A DNA stretch of 64,000 nucleotides. It comes from Rhizobium sp. BK316. Its GTDB lineage: Bacteria; Pseudomonadota; Alphaproteobacteria; Rhizobiales; Rhizobiaceae. Under the pieces are notes generated by a model. The model had not been told where the DNA came from and searched no databases. It saw nothing but the letters and a program-made list of their open reading frames with translations. The stretch covers positions 1 to 64,000 of the forward strand of contig NZ_JACHZR010000003.1 in assembly GCF_014193695.1 (NCBI RefSeq). The letters run 5' to 3'. Numbering within the stretch: the stretch's first letter is position 1; every line of letters starts with the position of its first letter. The translations under genes were made by a program, and so were the position numbers. Shown in pieces: positions 54,604 through 62,303 of the stretch.

Positions 54604-55274
54604 TGGGCGTCGTCGTTCAAAACATCGCACGGGCGGAGCAGTCCGTCATCGATCGCCTCGCTGCCTGCGGAGTGGCGACCGTGCATGAGGCGCAAGGTCG
54701 CAAGGGCCTGCTTGCGAGCTACATGCGGCCGATCTATCCGGGCGCGAGGATTGCGGCCAGCGCCGTCACCATTTCTGCCCCTCCGGGTGACAACTGGATG
54801 CTGCATGTGGCGATCGAGCAGACCAAGGCAGGCGATATCCTGCTGCTTGCGCCAACCAGTCCCTGCGAGGACGGTTATTTCGGTGATCTACTGGCGGCGT
54901 CTGCCATGGCGCGGGGCTGCCGCGGGCTCGTCATCGATGCCGGCGTGCGCGACGTCGCCGATCTCAAGGCAATGAATTTTCCTGTCTGGTCGAAGGCGAT
55001 CTTCGCGCAGGGCACCGTCAAGGAAACGCTGGGATCGGTCAATATTCCCGTCGTCTGTGCCGGTGCACTGGTCAATCCGGGCGACGTTGTCGTTGCTGAT
55101 GATGATGGGGTCTGTGTCGTGCGCCGGGAAGAGGCGGCCGAGGTCGCCGGCAAGGCCGAACAGCGCGTTGCGGCGGAGGAAGACAAGCGCCGGCGGCTTG
55201 CTGCAGGGGAACTCGGGCTCGACATCTACAAGATGCGCGAGCGGCTCGCTGAGAAGGGGCTGAAATATGTCTGA
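54603..55274 (+). CDS. GalC/LigK-like 4-carboxy-4-hydroxy-2-oxoadipate aldolase
   Basis: A 223-residue RraA-fold metal-dependent aldolase. The signature [20 protein letters not shown] continues as [11 protein letters not shown], with the metal and pyruvate-binding residues (Asp of RD, Arg, GDLL loop), and [16 protein letters not shown]. Family members split 4-carboxy-4-hydroxy-2-oxoadipate to pyruvate and oxaloacetate and also decarboxylate oxaloacetate. One-base overlap with the hydratase gene and 8-base overlap with the tautomerase gene. Confidence 0.88.
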   Translation: MGVVVQNIARAEQSVIDRLAACGVATVHEAQGRKGLLASYMRPIYPGARIAASAVTISAPPGDNWMLHVAIEQTKAGDILLLAPTSPCEDGYFGDLLAASAMARGCRGLVIDAGVRDVADLKAMNFPVWSKAIFAQGTVKETLGSVNIPVVCAGALVNPGDVVVADDDGVCVVRREEAAEVAGKAEQRVAAEEDKRRRLAAGELGLDIYKMRERLAEKGLKYV

Positions 55275-56325
55275 CACCATTCCGCAACAGGGCGTACGCT
55301 GCATGTGGATGCGCGGCGGCACGTCTAAGGGCGGCTATTTCCTGGCGGAGGATCTGCCCGAAGATCGCGATGGCTTTCTCCTTCGCGTCATGGGGTCGCC
55401 CGATCCGCGGCAGATCGATGGCATGGGAGGCGCGGACCCGCTGACCTCAAAGGTGGCCGTCGTGAAGCGCTCGGAACGACCCGGCGTCGATATCGACTAT
55501 CTCTTCCTGCAGGTCTTCGTTGATGAGCCAATCGTCACCGATGCGCAGAACTGTGGCAATATCCTTGCCGGTGTCGGGCCTTTTGCCATCGAGCGCGGCC
55601 TGATCGAGGCCGAGGACGGGCAGACGGACGTTCGCATCTTCATGGAGAATACCGGGCAGGTGGCCACCGCGAAGATCGCCACACCGGATCGTCGCGTGAC
55701 CTATGCGGGCGACGCCCGTATCGACGGCGTGCCGGGCACGGCAGCCGCTGTGCCGATTAACTTCGCAGATACGGCGGGTTCGAGTTGCGGCGCGCTGCTG
55801 CCGACCGGCCGTGCGGTCGATGTCATAGAGGGCATCGCTTGCACGCTGATCGACAACGGCATGCCCTGCGTCGTCATGCTGGCCAGCGATCTCGGCATCG
55901 AGGGGACGGAGATGCCTGATGAACTCGAAGCCGATCTGGAGCTACGGGCGAAGCTTGAGGCGATCCGGCTGAAGGCGGGGCCGATGATGAATCTCGGCGA
56001 CGTCGCGAAGAAATCGGTGCCGAAGATGACGATGGTTTCGCGGCCAAGAGCCGGTGGCGCGATTTCGACGCGTACCTTCATTCCGCATCGTTGCCATGAT
56101 GCGATCGGCGTGCTCGGTGCCGTCAGTGTGGCGACGGCCTGCCTGCTGCCGGAAGGGCCGGCGGCAGATCTCGCCATCGTGCCCGATGGTGACGAAAAGC
56201 TGCTCTCAGTCGAACATCCGACCGGCGAGATGAGCGTGATTGCAACTGTCAGGGTTGGTGTCGTGACCGATGCCGCCGTGCTGCGCACCGCTCGCAAGCT
56301 CTTCGATGGATATGTCTTTGCATGA
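55267..56325 (+). CDS. GalD-like 4-oxalomesaconate tautomerase (PrpF family)
   Basis: A 352-residue PrpF/AcnD-accessory-type isomerase. It has [20 protein letters not shown], the conserved MRGGTSKG opening, [16 protein letters not shown], and [17 protein letters not shown] with the active-site Cys. GalD converts the keto form of 4-oxalomesaconate to the enol used by GalB. Overlap with the aldolase gene and the GalB-like neighbour make this assignment firm within the family, although close relatives act on methylaconitate. Confidence 0.88.
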   Translation: MSDTIPQQGVRCMWMRGGTSKGGYFLAEDLPEDRDGFLLRVMGSPDPRQIDGMGGADPLTSKVAVVKRSERPGVDIDYLFLQVFVDEPIVTDAQNCGNILAGVGPFAIERGLIEAEDGQTDVRIFMENTGQVATAKIATPDRRVTYAGDARIDGVPGTAAAVPINFADTAGSSCGALLPTGRAVDVIEGIACTLIDNGMPCVVMLASDLGIEGTEMPDELEADLELRAKLEAIRLKAGPMMNLGDVAKKSVPKMTMVSRPRAGGAISTRTFIPHRCHDAIGVLGAVSVATACLLPEGPAADLAIVPDGDEKLLSVEHPTGEMSVIATVRVGVVTDAAVLRTARKLFDGYVFA

Positions 56326-56374
56326 ACACAGCGATACTTCGAGCGCAGCATGATCCTTATATTTGGAGGATGAC

Positions 56375-57241
56375 ATGAAGATCGGGTTTCTGGGCTACGG
56401 CGAAGCGGCGAGGGCCTTTCATGAAGGGCTCAGCGGATCGGGTTCGAGCTTCATTGCCTATGACATCTTGCTTGCCTCAGACGGCAGTACGGTGCGGGAA
56501 GCAATGCATGCCCGTGGTGCTGAGATTTCCGAGACCATTGTGGGACTTTCGGATGCAGACTGGGTATTCAGCGCCGTCACCGCCGATCAGAGCCTGCTTG
56601 CCGTTGAACCGCTCGTGCCGCATCTGCGTCAGGGGCAGGTGGTGATCGATATCAATTCTGTCTCTCCGGGGCGAAAGCGGGAGACGGCTGCCGCCGTGGA
56701 AGCGGCTGGCGGCGATTATCTCGATATGGCCGTCATGGCGCCGGTTCATCCGCGCAAGCATCAGACGCCAGTGCTGCTTGCCGGTGCGCCGGCCGAAAGG
56801 TTATTGCCGGAACTTCTCCGCCTCGGTTTTTCTGCCGAGATTGCGAGTATAGCGCCCGGTGCCGCGACAGCGATCAAGATGGTGCGTTCCCTGTTCGTGA
56901 AAGGGCTGGAGGCGATCACGGTCGAGGCCTTGCTCGCGGCAAAGGCATCCGGCTGCTATGAGGAAATCCTCTCCTCGCTTTCGGGTTCCTTCCCCGGCCT
57001 CAACTGGCCGCAATTTGCCGAATACCAGATGGAGCGCACGACGCGGCATGGCCGGCGGCGGGCGGCCGAGATGCGGGAGAGTGCCGCAACGCTGGATGCG
57101 CTCGGGCTCCGCGGCGGCTTGGCGGCGGAGATCGCCGAAGTGCAGGAGCGCATGGGCGCCTGCGGCGTTGGGCAGGCAGACGGATTGGAAGAAACTGTCG
57201 GACGCGTGCTGGAGATACGGCTGAAACCGCAGAAGAGTTGA
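56375..57241 (+). CDS. NAD(P)-dependent 6PGDH-like oxidoreductase (DUF1932)
   Basis: A 288-residue beta-hydroxyacid-dehydrogenase-like protein. The Rossmann start is KIGFLGYGEAARAFHEGLSG (GxGxxA). The domain MDMAVMAPVHPRKHQTP is followed by an all-helical C-terminal DUF1932 region (AATAIKMVRSLFVKGLEAIT), with the expected Lys. GGAGG precedes ATG 56375; an upstream ATG lacks a site. It closes the plus-strand operon and may reduce or oxidise a pathway side product; the substrate is unknown. Confidence 0.82.
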   Translation: MKIGFLGYGEAARAFHEGLSGSGSSFIAYDILLASDGSTVREAMHARGAEISETIVGLSDADWVFSAVTADQSLLAVEPLVPHLRQGQVVIDINSVSPGRKRETAAAVEAAGGDYLDMAVMAPVHPRKHQTPVLLAGAPAERLLPELLRLGFSAEIASIAPGAATAIKMVRSLFVKGLEAITVEALLAAKASGCYEEILSSLSGSFPGLNWPQFAEYQMERTTRHGRRRAAEMRESAATLDALGLRGGLAAEIAEVQERMGACGVGQADGLEETVGRVLEIRLKPQKS

Positions 57242-57267
57242 GCAAGCAAGGATCCGTCGCGGCCTGG

Positions 57268-57344
57268 ATGAGGGGGCCGTGGCTTGCAAGCGACCGTCCC
57301 TCTCGTTCCGGTCGTTCCCTCTCTTGCTTCGCCGGCCCCCTCAT
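57268..57344. repeat. Long intergenic palindrome, RIME-like or bidirectional terminator
   Basis: Perfect 12-bp arms ATGAGGGGGCCG (57268-57279) and CGGCCCCCTCAT (57333-57344), with inner matching words GCAAG/CTTGC (57286-57290, 57323-57327) and CGACCG/CGGTCG. It lies between convergent operons. Pyrimidine-rich CCCCTCAT-type sequence recalls rhizobial RIME-type intergenic mosaic elements, but it could simply end transcription from both sides. Confidence 0.55.
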
Positions 57345-57389
57345 CGCCCCTCTCCGGCGCACTCCTCCCGCTGGTGGCGGAACTGAAAT

Positions 57390-57716
57390 CTATGTCCTTG
57401 GTGTCATCGGATCGCTGATGCGTCCAGCCTGGAATGTCGCAGGCAGTGGCGTCAGTTCGATCTTTGCCACGATGCCTGCCTTGTTGAAAGGGTCTCCTTC
57501 CGCAAAGGCTTTCGCCTCAGTGATACCGGGTGTTTCCAATATGCCGAAATTGCCGACCAAGGCTCCGCTCTCGTCCTGCAGCGCAGAGCCGATCAGCACC
57601 GTCGCAAGGCCTTCGCCGCCTGACTGCACCCAGGCGCGATGGGCCGGCCGGTGCAGGTCGCGGGCAGTCTCCTGCCCAGCATGATGCAGGCAGCGCATGA
57701 GGAAGAAGGCGGGCAT
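57390..57716 (-). CDS. YCII-domain protein
   Basis: A 108-residue protein of the YCII-related fold: MPAFFLMRCLHHAGQETA and then a core with GSALQDESGALVGNFGIL and AFAEGDPFNKAGIVAKIEL. The His-Asp pair typical of YCII proteins is in RPAHRAW and FAEGDPF. The ATG overlaps the LigB-like stop (TGATG). YCII relatives include small isomerases and a dehydrochlorinase; here it may handle a muconate-type intermediate, which is inference. Confidence 0.82.
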   Translation of the reverse strand: MPAFFLMRCLHHAGQETARDLHRPAHRAWVQSGGEGLATVLIGSALQDESGALVGNFGILETPGITEAKAFAEGDPFNKAGIVAKIELTPLPATFQAGRISDPMTPRT

Positions 57717-58558
57717 CAGGCGGCGTTTTCGAGAACGACCATGCCGGCGCCGGTCATGGAGGCCGGGGCATGGTAGTGCTTGTGGATGAGGTTCACCCGC
57801 TCGTTCATGGCGGCGCGCATGACCAGCCACATGATGAGTTCGGCGCCCTCGGAGCCAAACTGCTCCACATAATCCTCACGGCTCATGGCGCGGTAGGGCT
57901 CCGGATTGGCGGCAATGCCATCCAGCCAGGCGCGATCGGCTGTCTGGTTGATGAAGCCGGCGCGGGCGCCCTGAAGCTGGTGCGAGAGGCCGCCGGTGCC
58001 GAGGATGACGACGCGCTCGTTCCCCGGCCAGCTTTCAATCGCCTCGCGCAGTACCTTGCCCATTTCCCAGCAGCGCTGCGGTGTGGGGATGGGATACTGG
58101 ATCGTATTCACCCAGATCGGCAGAACCTTGACCGGCCAGCGCTCAGGCCGGCCGAAGAAGAGTTCCATCGGCACCTGCAGGCCGTGATCGACCTCAATTT
58201 CGCGGCAGACCAGAGGATCGAAATGGCGTTCGACCAGTCTATCGACGAAGTGCCAGGAGAAATCGACGGCACCTTCGAAGGCTGGAATGGGCCTCGGTCC
58301 CCAGCCTTCATCGACCGGCTGATAAGTTTCCGCCACGCCGACGGCGAAGGTCGGCACGCGGTCGAGGAAGAAGCTGTTGCCATGATCGTTGAAGACGACG
58401 ACGGCGATATCGGGCCGCACCTCACGCACCCACTGCTTGCCGGCTTCGTAGCCATCGAAGAAAGGCTTCCAGTCCGGCGTGTCGCGCAGGCCCTTGTCGA
58501 GGGCTGCGCCGATCGAGGGGACGTGGCTCGTTCCGAGACCGCCGATGATCTTAGCCAT
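57716..58558 (-). CDS. Class III extradiol dioxygenase catalytic subunit (LigB-like)
   Basis: A 280-residue LigB-type subunit. Iron ligands are expected at His in GGLGTSHVPSIG, His in VVFNDHGNSFF and a distal Glu; the catalytic His is in GTGGLSHQLQGA. With the LigA-like subunit it would open protocatechuate, gallate or 3-O-methylgallate between C4 and C5. No LigC- or LigI-like gene is visible, so a gallate-type substrate that yields 4-oxalomesaconate directly is favoured. The start at 58558 overlaps ligA-like by 8 nt. Confidence 0.88.
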   Translation of the reverse strand: MAKIIGGLGTSHVPSIGAALDKGLRDTPDWKPFFDGYEAGKQWVREVRPDIAVVVFNDHGNSFFLDRVPTFAVGVAETYQPVDEGWGPRPIPAFEGAVDFSWHFVDRLVERHFDPLVCREIEVDHGLQVPMELFFGRPERWPVKVLPIWVNTIQYPIPTPQRCWEMGKVLREAIESWPGNERVVILGTGGLSHQLQGARAGFINQTADRAWLDGIAANPEPYRAMSREDYVEQFGSEGAELIMWLVMRAAMNERVNLIHKHYHAPASMTGAGMVVLENAA

Positions 58559-58904
58559 TTTTCTTCTTCCCCAGTCTTTCGTAGAGAAAACCCTCATGTG
58601 ACATGCCGGCCTGCGCCGCACCGATCTCAGTGATCGGCGTCGGGTCGACAGCGGCGATCTTGAGGATGAAGAACAGGTTGCCGCCGAGGCGCACCATCTC
58701 GTGCCAATCACGGCTCTTGACTGCAGCCTTCTCCTCATCGCTCAGGCCGAACCGAGCGAGATAGGTGTCCTCATCCGCCTTGAAGGCTTCGCGGTTCTCC
58801 GGCTGGCCGAGCGCCATCGCCATCTTGTTGAGCCGGTAGCCGCGGATCGAGCCGGCCCGGTCGAAGAGTGGCGTATCGGGAATGGTCGCTGTCTTCTCAG
58901 GCAT
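58551..58904 (-). CDS. Extradiol dioxygenase small subunit (LigA-like)
   Basis: A 117-residue helical subunit of protocatechuate 4,5-dioxygenase type. It has GYRLNKMAMALGQPENREAF, then ADEDTYLARFGLSDEEKAAV and LGGNLFFILKI. LigA caps the LigB active site and contacts the ring carboxylate. GGAGG precedes ATG 58904. It overlaps the upstream hydrolase gene and the downstream ligB-like gene by 8 nt each, a fully coupled trio. Confidence 0.9.
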   Translation of the reverse strand: MPEKTATIPDTPLFDRAGSIRGYRLNKMAMALGQPENREAFKADEDTYLARFGLSDEEKAAVKSRDWHEMVRLGGNLFFILKIAAVDPTPITEIGAAQAGMSHEGFLYERLGKKKNG

Positions 58905-59607
58905 CAATTCCTCCAAATCTACGGGTCAGCCAATCGATGATCGCGGCAGTCACTTCAGCCGGGCGCTCCACAGGGGCGAAATGGCCGGCATCTTCGATGA
59001 TGACCAGTTCCGTATCCGGCGCCGCATCGGCAATTTCCTGATGCTGGACGATCGGGCTCCAGCCATCGTGGCGCGCGGCGACAAGCAGGATGGGACAGCC
59101 GAGCTCGGCCATATAGGCGCTGGCATTCGGCCGGTTGATCAGCGCACGGATCTGCCGCTCATGCACATCGGGGCCGGCCCGCAGCACCATGGCGCGCAGA
59201 TTGCCGACCAGGTCCGCATCCGTAAGGCGGGCGGGATTGAGCATAGGCGGCAGCCACTGGTCAGCCAGTTCTTCCATGCTGTGATGACCGAGATCGATCA
59301 TCTGCTGGCGCCTGATTTCCTCGCCATCGCGTTTCGGGTGGTGGCCGGTATTGGCGAGCACCAGCCCGCTGACGCGATTCGGTGCGATGCGCGCCATTTC
59401 CATCGCGACGCGCCCACCCATGGAATGGCCGACAACAATAAGGTCACCTTCGGTGGCCGCGAGAACGCTCTCCGCCATGCCTGATATCGAAGAACTGTGG
59501 GACACATCGGCCGCATGCACAGGCATACGGTGCGTGACAACTCCGGCAAGCGGTGCCCAGACGATGCTGTCGGACACGAGCCCTGGAATGAGCGCGAGCG
59601 TTGTCAT
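58897..59607 (-). CDS. Alpha/beta hydrolase of the aromatic operon
   Basis: A 236-residue alpha/beta hydrolase. The nucleophile is Ser in VVGHSMGGRVAME, the acid is Asp in AARHDGWSPIV and the base is His in EDAGHFAPVERP. It heads the ligAB-like operon. If the dioxygenase opens 3-O-methylgallate, the product carries a methyl ester, so this enzyme could release methanol to give 4-oxalomesaconate. That is inference; a general ring-product hydrolase is the alternative. AGGAGG precedes the ATG and an operator lies 31 bp upstream. Confidence 0.85.
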   Translation of the reverse strand: MTTLALIPGLVSDSIVWAPLAGVVTHRMPVHAADVSHSSSISGMAESVLAATEGDLIVVGHSMGGRVAMEMARIAPNRVSGLVLANTGHHPKRDGEEIRRQQMIDLGHHSMEELADQWLPPMLNPARLTDADLVGNLRAMVLRAGPDVHERQIRALINRPNASAYMAELGCPILLVAARHDGWSPIVQHQEIADAAPDTELVIIEDAGHFAPVERPAEVTAAIIDWLTRRFGGIDA

Positions 59608-59638
59608 CGATTTTCCTCCTGCAAAACAGACACCATAA

Positions 59639-59648
59639 ATGTATACAT
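59639..59648. promoter_or_regulatory. GntR-type operator ATGTATACAT (hydrolase-ligAB promoter)
   Basis: Perfect palindrome 31 bp upstream of the hydrolase ATG. Shares the regulator intergenic region with the site at 59775 and with a degenerate TGCATACA at 59714-59721. Confidence 0.84.
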
Positions 59649-59774
59649 TATGTCAAGTGATTGGCGAATTTAGTTCGATAATCGCCATTTTTTGAGGAAA
59701 GGCAGCGCTATTATGCATACAGATCCATGCTAAGGTATTGGCTTCGGGATGGGGTTTTGTATGCGTTCGCGCTG

Positions 59775-59784
59775 TTGTATACAT
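59775..59784. promoter_or_regulatory. GntR-type operator TTGTATACAT (autoregulatory)
   Basis: Core TGTATACA at 59776-59783, 23 bp before the regulator ATG at 59808, close enough to block its own transcription. Confidence 0.8.
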
Positions 59785-59807
59785 TCTAGCCGGGATTGGA
59801 GGCGCCG

Positions 59808-60542
59808 ATGAAGCAGAGTGAAGCCGCAACGCATGGTCGTCGCGCCGTTATCGAGTTGCGGGAAAAGATTTTGAGCGGCGAATTGCAGGGGGGCACGCGG
59901 CTGTTCGAAGTGCCATTGGCGGAGGCGCTGGATATTTCGCGCACGCCGGTGCGCGAGGCGATGTCGCGGCTGACGGAGGAGGGGCTTCTGGATCGCCTGC
60001 CGAATGGTGGCTTCGTGGTTCGCCGTTTCGGCTTTGCCGACGTGGTCGATTCCATCGAGGTGCGCGGCGTCATGGAGGGCATGGCAGCAAGGCTCGCTGC
60101 AGAGCGCGGTGCCGCGCCCGAAGCGCTCGACGAGATCAAGCATACGGTGATCAAGCTCGACGCCTGTTTCGGCGAGCAACTCGACGATGTCGATTTCGAC
60201 GCCTATTCCGACCTGAATGAGAAATTTCATCACCAGCTTGCGGCGCTCGCCGGCAGCGAGATCATCCGCCGCGAGGTGGAACGGGCGAGTTCGCTGCCCT
60301 TTGCCTCACCCTCCGCCTTCCTGCCCGACAAGGCTGACATTGCTACCTTCCGCCGTTCGCTCCGATCCGCGCAGGACCAGCACAGGGCGCTCGTCAGCGC
60401 GATCGAAGCACGCGAAGGCAGTCGCGCGGAAGCGATCGCCAGGGAGCATGCGCGCACGGCGCGACGTAATCTTGAATACATTCTGGCGGAGGATCCAACC
60501 CTGATCGAGCAGATCAGGGGGCTTGCGCTCATTCACCGGTAG
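59808..60542 (+). CDS. GntR-family regulator (FCD/VanR-like) of aromatic regulon
   Basis: A 244-residue regulator. The N-terminal winged helix is LREKILSGELQGGTRLFEVP, LAEALDISRTPVREAMSRL and NGGFVVRRF. The FCD effector domain follows (EVRGVMEGMAARLAAERGA, DLNEKFHHQLAALAGSE, with metal-type His). GGAGG 6 nt upstream sets ATG 59808. It is divergent from the hydrolase-ligAB operon and flanked by the operator sites, so it is the probable repressor released by an aromatic acid or ring-cleavage product. Confidence 0.9.
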   Translation: MKQSEAATHGRRAVIELREKILSGELQGGTRLFEVPLAEALDISRTPVREAMSRLTEEGLLDRLPNGGFVVRRFGFADVVDSIEVRGVMEGMAARLAAERGAAPEALDEIKHTVIKLDACFGEQLDDVDFDAYSDLNEKFHHQLAALAGSEIIRREVERASSLPFASPSAFLPDKADIATFRRSLRSAQDQHRALVSAIEAREGSRAEAIAREHARTARRNLEYILAEDPTLIEQIRGLALIHR

Positions 60543-60564
60543 TCGGGTAAATCCAGCTTCGAGA

Positions 60565-60587
60565 GGGCGGTCTGGGGCCGCCCTTTT
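60565..60587 (+). terminator. Rho-independent terminator after GntR gene
   Basis: Stem GGGCGG (60565-60570) and CCGCCC (60578-60583) with a 7-nt loop, followed by TTTT at 60584-60587. It separates the regulator from the O-demethylase transcript. Confidence 0.82.
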
Positions 60588-60659
60588 GCGTTTCTGCCGC
60601 ATCGAATACCGTGCTGTCAGAAGAAAATAGGCTTGCAATCTGATCGCATTGGGCATTTC

Positions 60660-60669
60660 ATGTATACAT
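60660..60669. promoter_or_regulatory. GntR-type operator ATGTATACAT (O-demethylase promoter)
   Basis: Perfect palindrome 27 bp upstream of the GTG start of the LigM-like gene. A partial copy, ATGTATACCC, lies inside the gene at 60779-60788. Confidence 0.84.
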
Positions 60670-60696
60670 TATCGCATGTCAATGGGAGGACATCAG

Positions 60697-62109
60697 GTGG
60701 CGAGATCGAACCTATCCGAAGTTTTGAAGTCGGCCGGCAATACGGTGGAGCTGCTGCGCAACTCCAAGGTCGGCATGTATGTATACCCGGTCGTGGCGGC
60801 CGAGTTCTCCAACTGGCGTTCGGAGCAGGCCGCGTGGCGCAACTCCGCCGTCCTCTTCGACCAGTCGCACCATATGGACGAGTTGACAGTCGAAGGCCCC
60901 GATGCGGAGACGTTCCTGGCCTATCACGGCATCAACTCCTTCTCGAATTTCGATACGAACCGTGCCAAGCATTTCGTGCCGGTCACGCCGGCCGGTCATG
61001 TGATTGGCGACCAGATCATCTTCCGCGAACGCGAGGACAAGTTCATCCTCGTCGGCCGCTCGCCGACTTCCAACTGGCTGATGTTCTGTGCAGCATACGG
61101 CAAGTGGAATGTGCGCCTGAAATATGATCCGCGCTCGCCTTCGCGACCGGAAGGCGAACGTGTGCTACGTACGCATTACCGCTACCAGATCCAGGGACCG
61201 GATGCTCCCAAGATATTCGAGAGGATGAATGGTGGGCCGATCCCTGACATCAAGTTCTTCCATGTCGACAAGATCAAGCTCGGCTCGAAGACGGTGAATG
61301 CGCTGCGCCACGGCATGTCCGGTGCGCCGGGCCTGGAAATCTGGGGTCCTTACGAAGACAAGGCCTATATCCAGTCGGTGATCCTGGAATCGGCAAAGGC
61401 GGCGGGCGTCGATCTCGTGCGTTGCGGCAGCCGTGCCTACTCTACCAACACGCTGGAATCCGGTTGGATCCCGTCGCCGCTGCCGGGCATCTATACGGGT
61501 GATGGCATGCTGGCAGCCTATCGCGACTGGCTCGGCGCCGACAGCTATGAGGCGACGGGTGCGATCGGTGGCAGTTTCGTTTCCAGCAATATCGAGGACT
61601 ATTACGTCACTCCGTTCGAGCTCGGCTACGACTTCTACATCGGCTGGAAGAAGGACGACTTCATCGGTAAATCCGCACTTGAAAAACTGAAGGGCCAGAC
61701 GAGCCGCAAGAAGGTGACCTTCGAATGGAATGCCGAAGATGTCGTCAACGTCATCGCCTCGGCTTTCCGTCCGGGTGAGGATCATTTCAAGTGGATCGAT
61801 TTCCCGCAGCCGAACTATGCCTCGACTAGTGCCGACAAGATCATGCGCGACGGCAAGATGGTCGGCATGTCGATGTTCAACGGCTACAGTTACAATGAGC
61901 GCTGCATGCTCTCGCTCGGCATCGTCGATGCCGATGTCGAGGTTGGCGACGTGCTGACCCTCGTCTGGGGCGAACCCGATGGCGGCTCCGGCAAGACCTC
62001 GGTCGAACCGCACAAGCAGGCGGAAATCCGTGTGCGCGTGTCGCCCACGCCCTATTCCCGTGAAGCTCGCGAGAATTACGCCGACAGCTGGCGTAGCAAG
62101 AAGAGCTGA
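60697..62109 (+). CDS. Tetrahydrofolate-dependent aromatic O-demethylase (LigM/DesA-like)
   Basis: A 470-residue GcvT-fold protein, matching the 471 residues I recall for LigM. Landmarks are RNSAVLFDQSHHMDELTVEG, GPDAETFLAYHGINSF, ALRHGMSGAPGLEIWGPYED and SNTLESGWIPSPLPG-type sequence near residue 260. LigM and DesA move the methyl of vanillate, 3-O-methylgallate or syringate to tetrahydrofolate. The start is read as GTG 60697 from GGGAGG 7 nt upstream; the earlier ATG lacks a site. The MetF-like gene and shared operators complete the case. Confidence 0.9.
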   Translation: MARSNLSEVLKSAGNTVELLRNSKVGMYVYPVVAAEFSNWRSEQAAWRNSAVLFDQSHHMDELTVEGPDAETFLAYHGINSFSNFDTNRAKHFVPVTPAGHVIGDQIIFREREDKFILVGRSPTSNWLMFCAAYGKWNVRLKYDPRSPSRPEGERVLRTHYRYQIQGPDAPKIFERMNGGPIPDIKFFHVDKIKLGSKTVNALRHGMSGAPGLEIWGPYEDKAYIQSVILESAKAAGVDLVRCGSRAYSTNTLESGWIPSPLPGIYTGDGMLAAYRDWLGADSYEATGAIGGSFVSSNIEDYYVTPFELGYDFYIGWKKDDFIGKSALEKLKGQTSRKKVTFEWNAEDVVNVIASAFRPGEDHFKWIDFPQPNYASTSADKIMRDGKMVGMSMFNGYSYNERCMLSLGIVDADVEVGDVLTLVWGEPDGGSGKTSVEPHKQAEIRVRVSPTPYSREARENYADSWRSKKS

Positions 62110-62139
62110 GGTTCGACACCACCATCCACGGTGTTCACG

Positions 62140-62166
62140 ACGGCGCTCGGGAGGGCGCCGTTTTTT
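62140..62166 (+). terminator. Rho-independent terminator after O-demethylase gene
   Basis: Stem ACGGCGC (62140-62146) and GCGCCGT (62155-62161) with an 8-nt loop, running into TTTTTT at 62161-62166. Confidence 0.9.
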
Positions 62167-62303
62167 ATGGTTTCCTCCGGTCGCCCTGCCTCTAGCCGTC
62201 CACGCGTGGCGGCGCTAAAAACAGCCACACTTCCCAATGGGCGATCACTCCGATGTCACAATGACAAAGCAGATATGCCCTCTGAAAATCGAATCGAACA
62301 AGG

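Noticed and set aside
57716..58904. Firm call as protocatechuate 4,5-dioxygenase feeding the LigC/LigI route
   Set aside because: No LigC- or LigI-like gene in the window, while the complete GalD/GalB/GalC set is present; substrate left open between gallate-type rings and protocatechuate.
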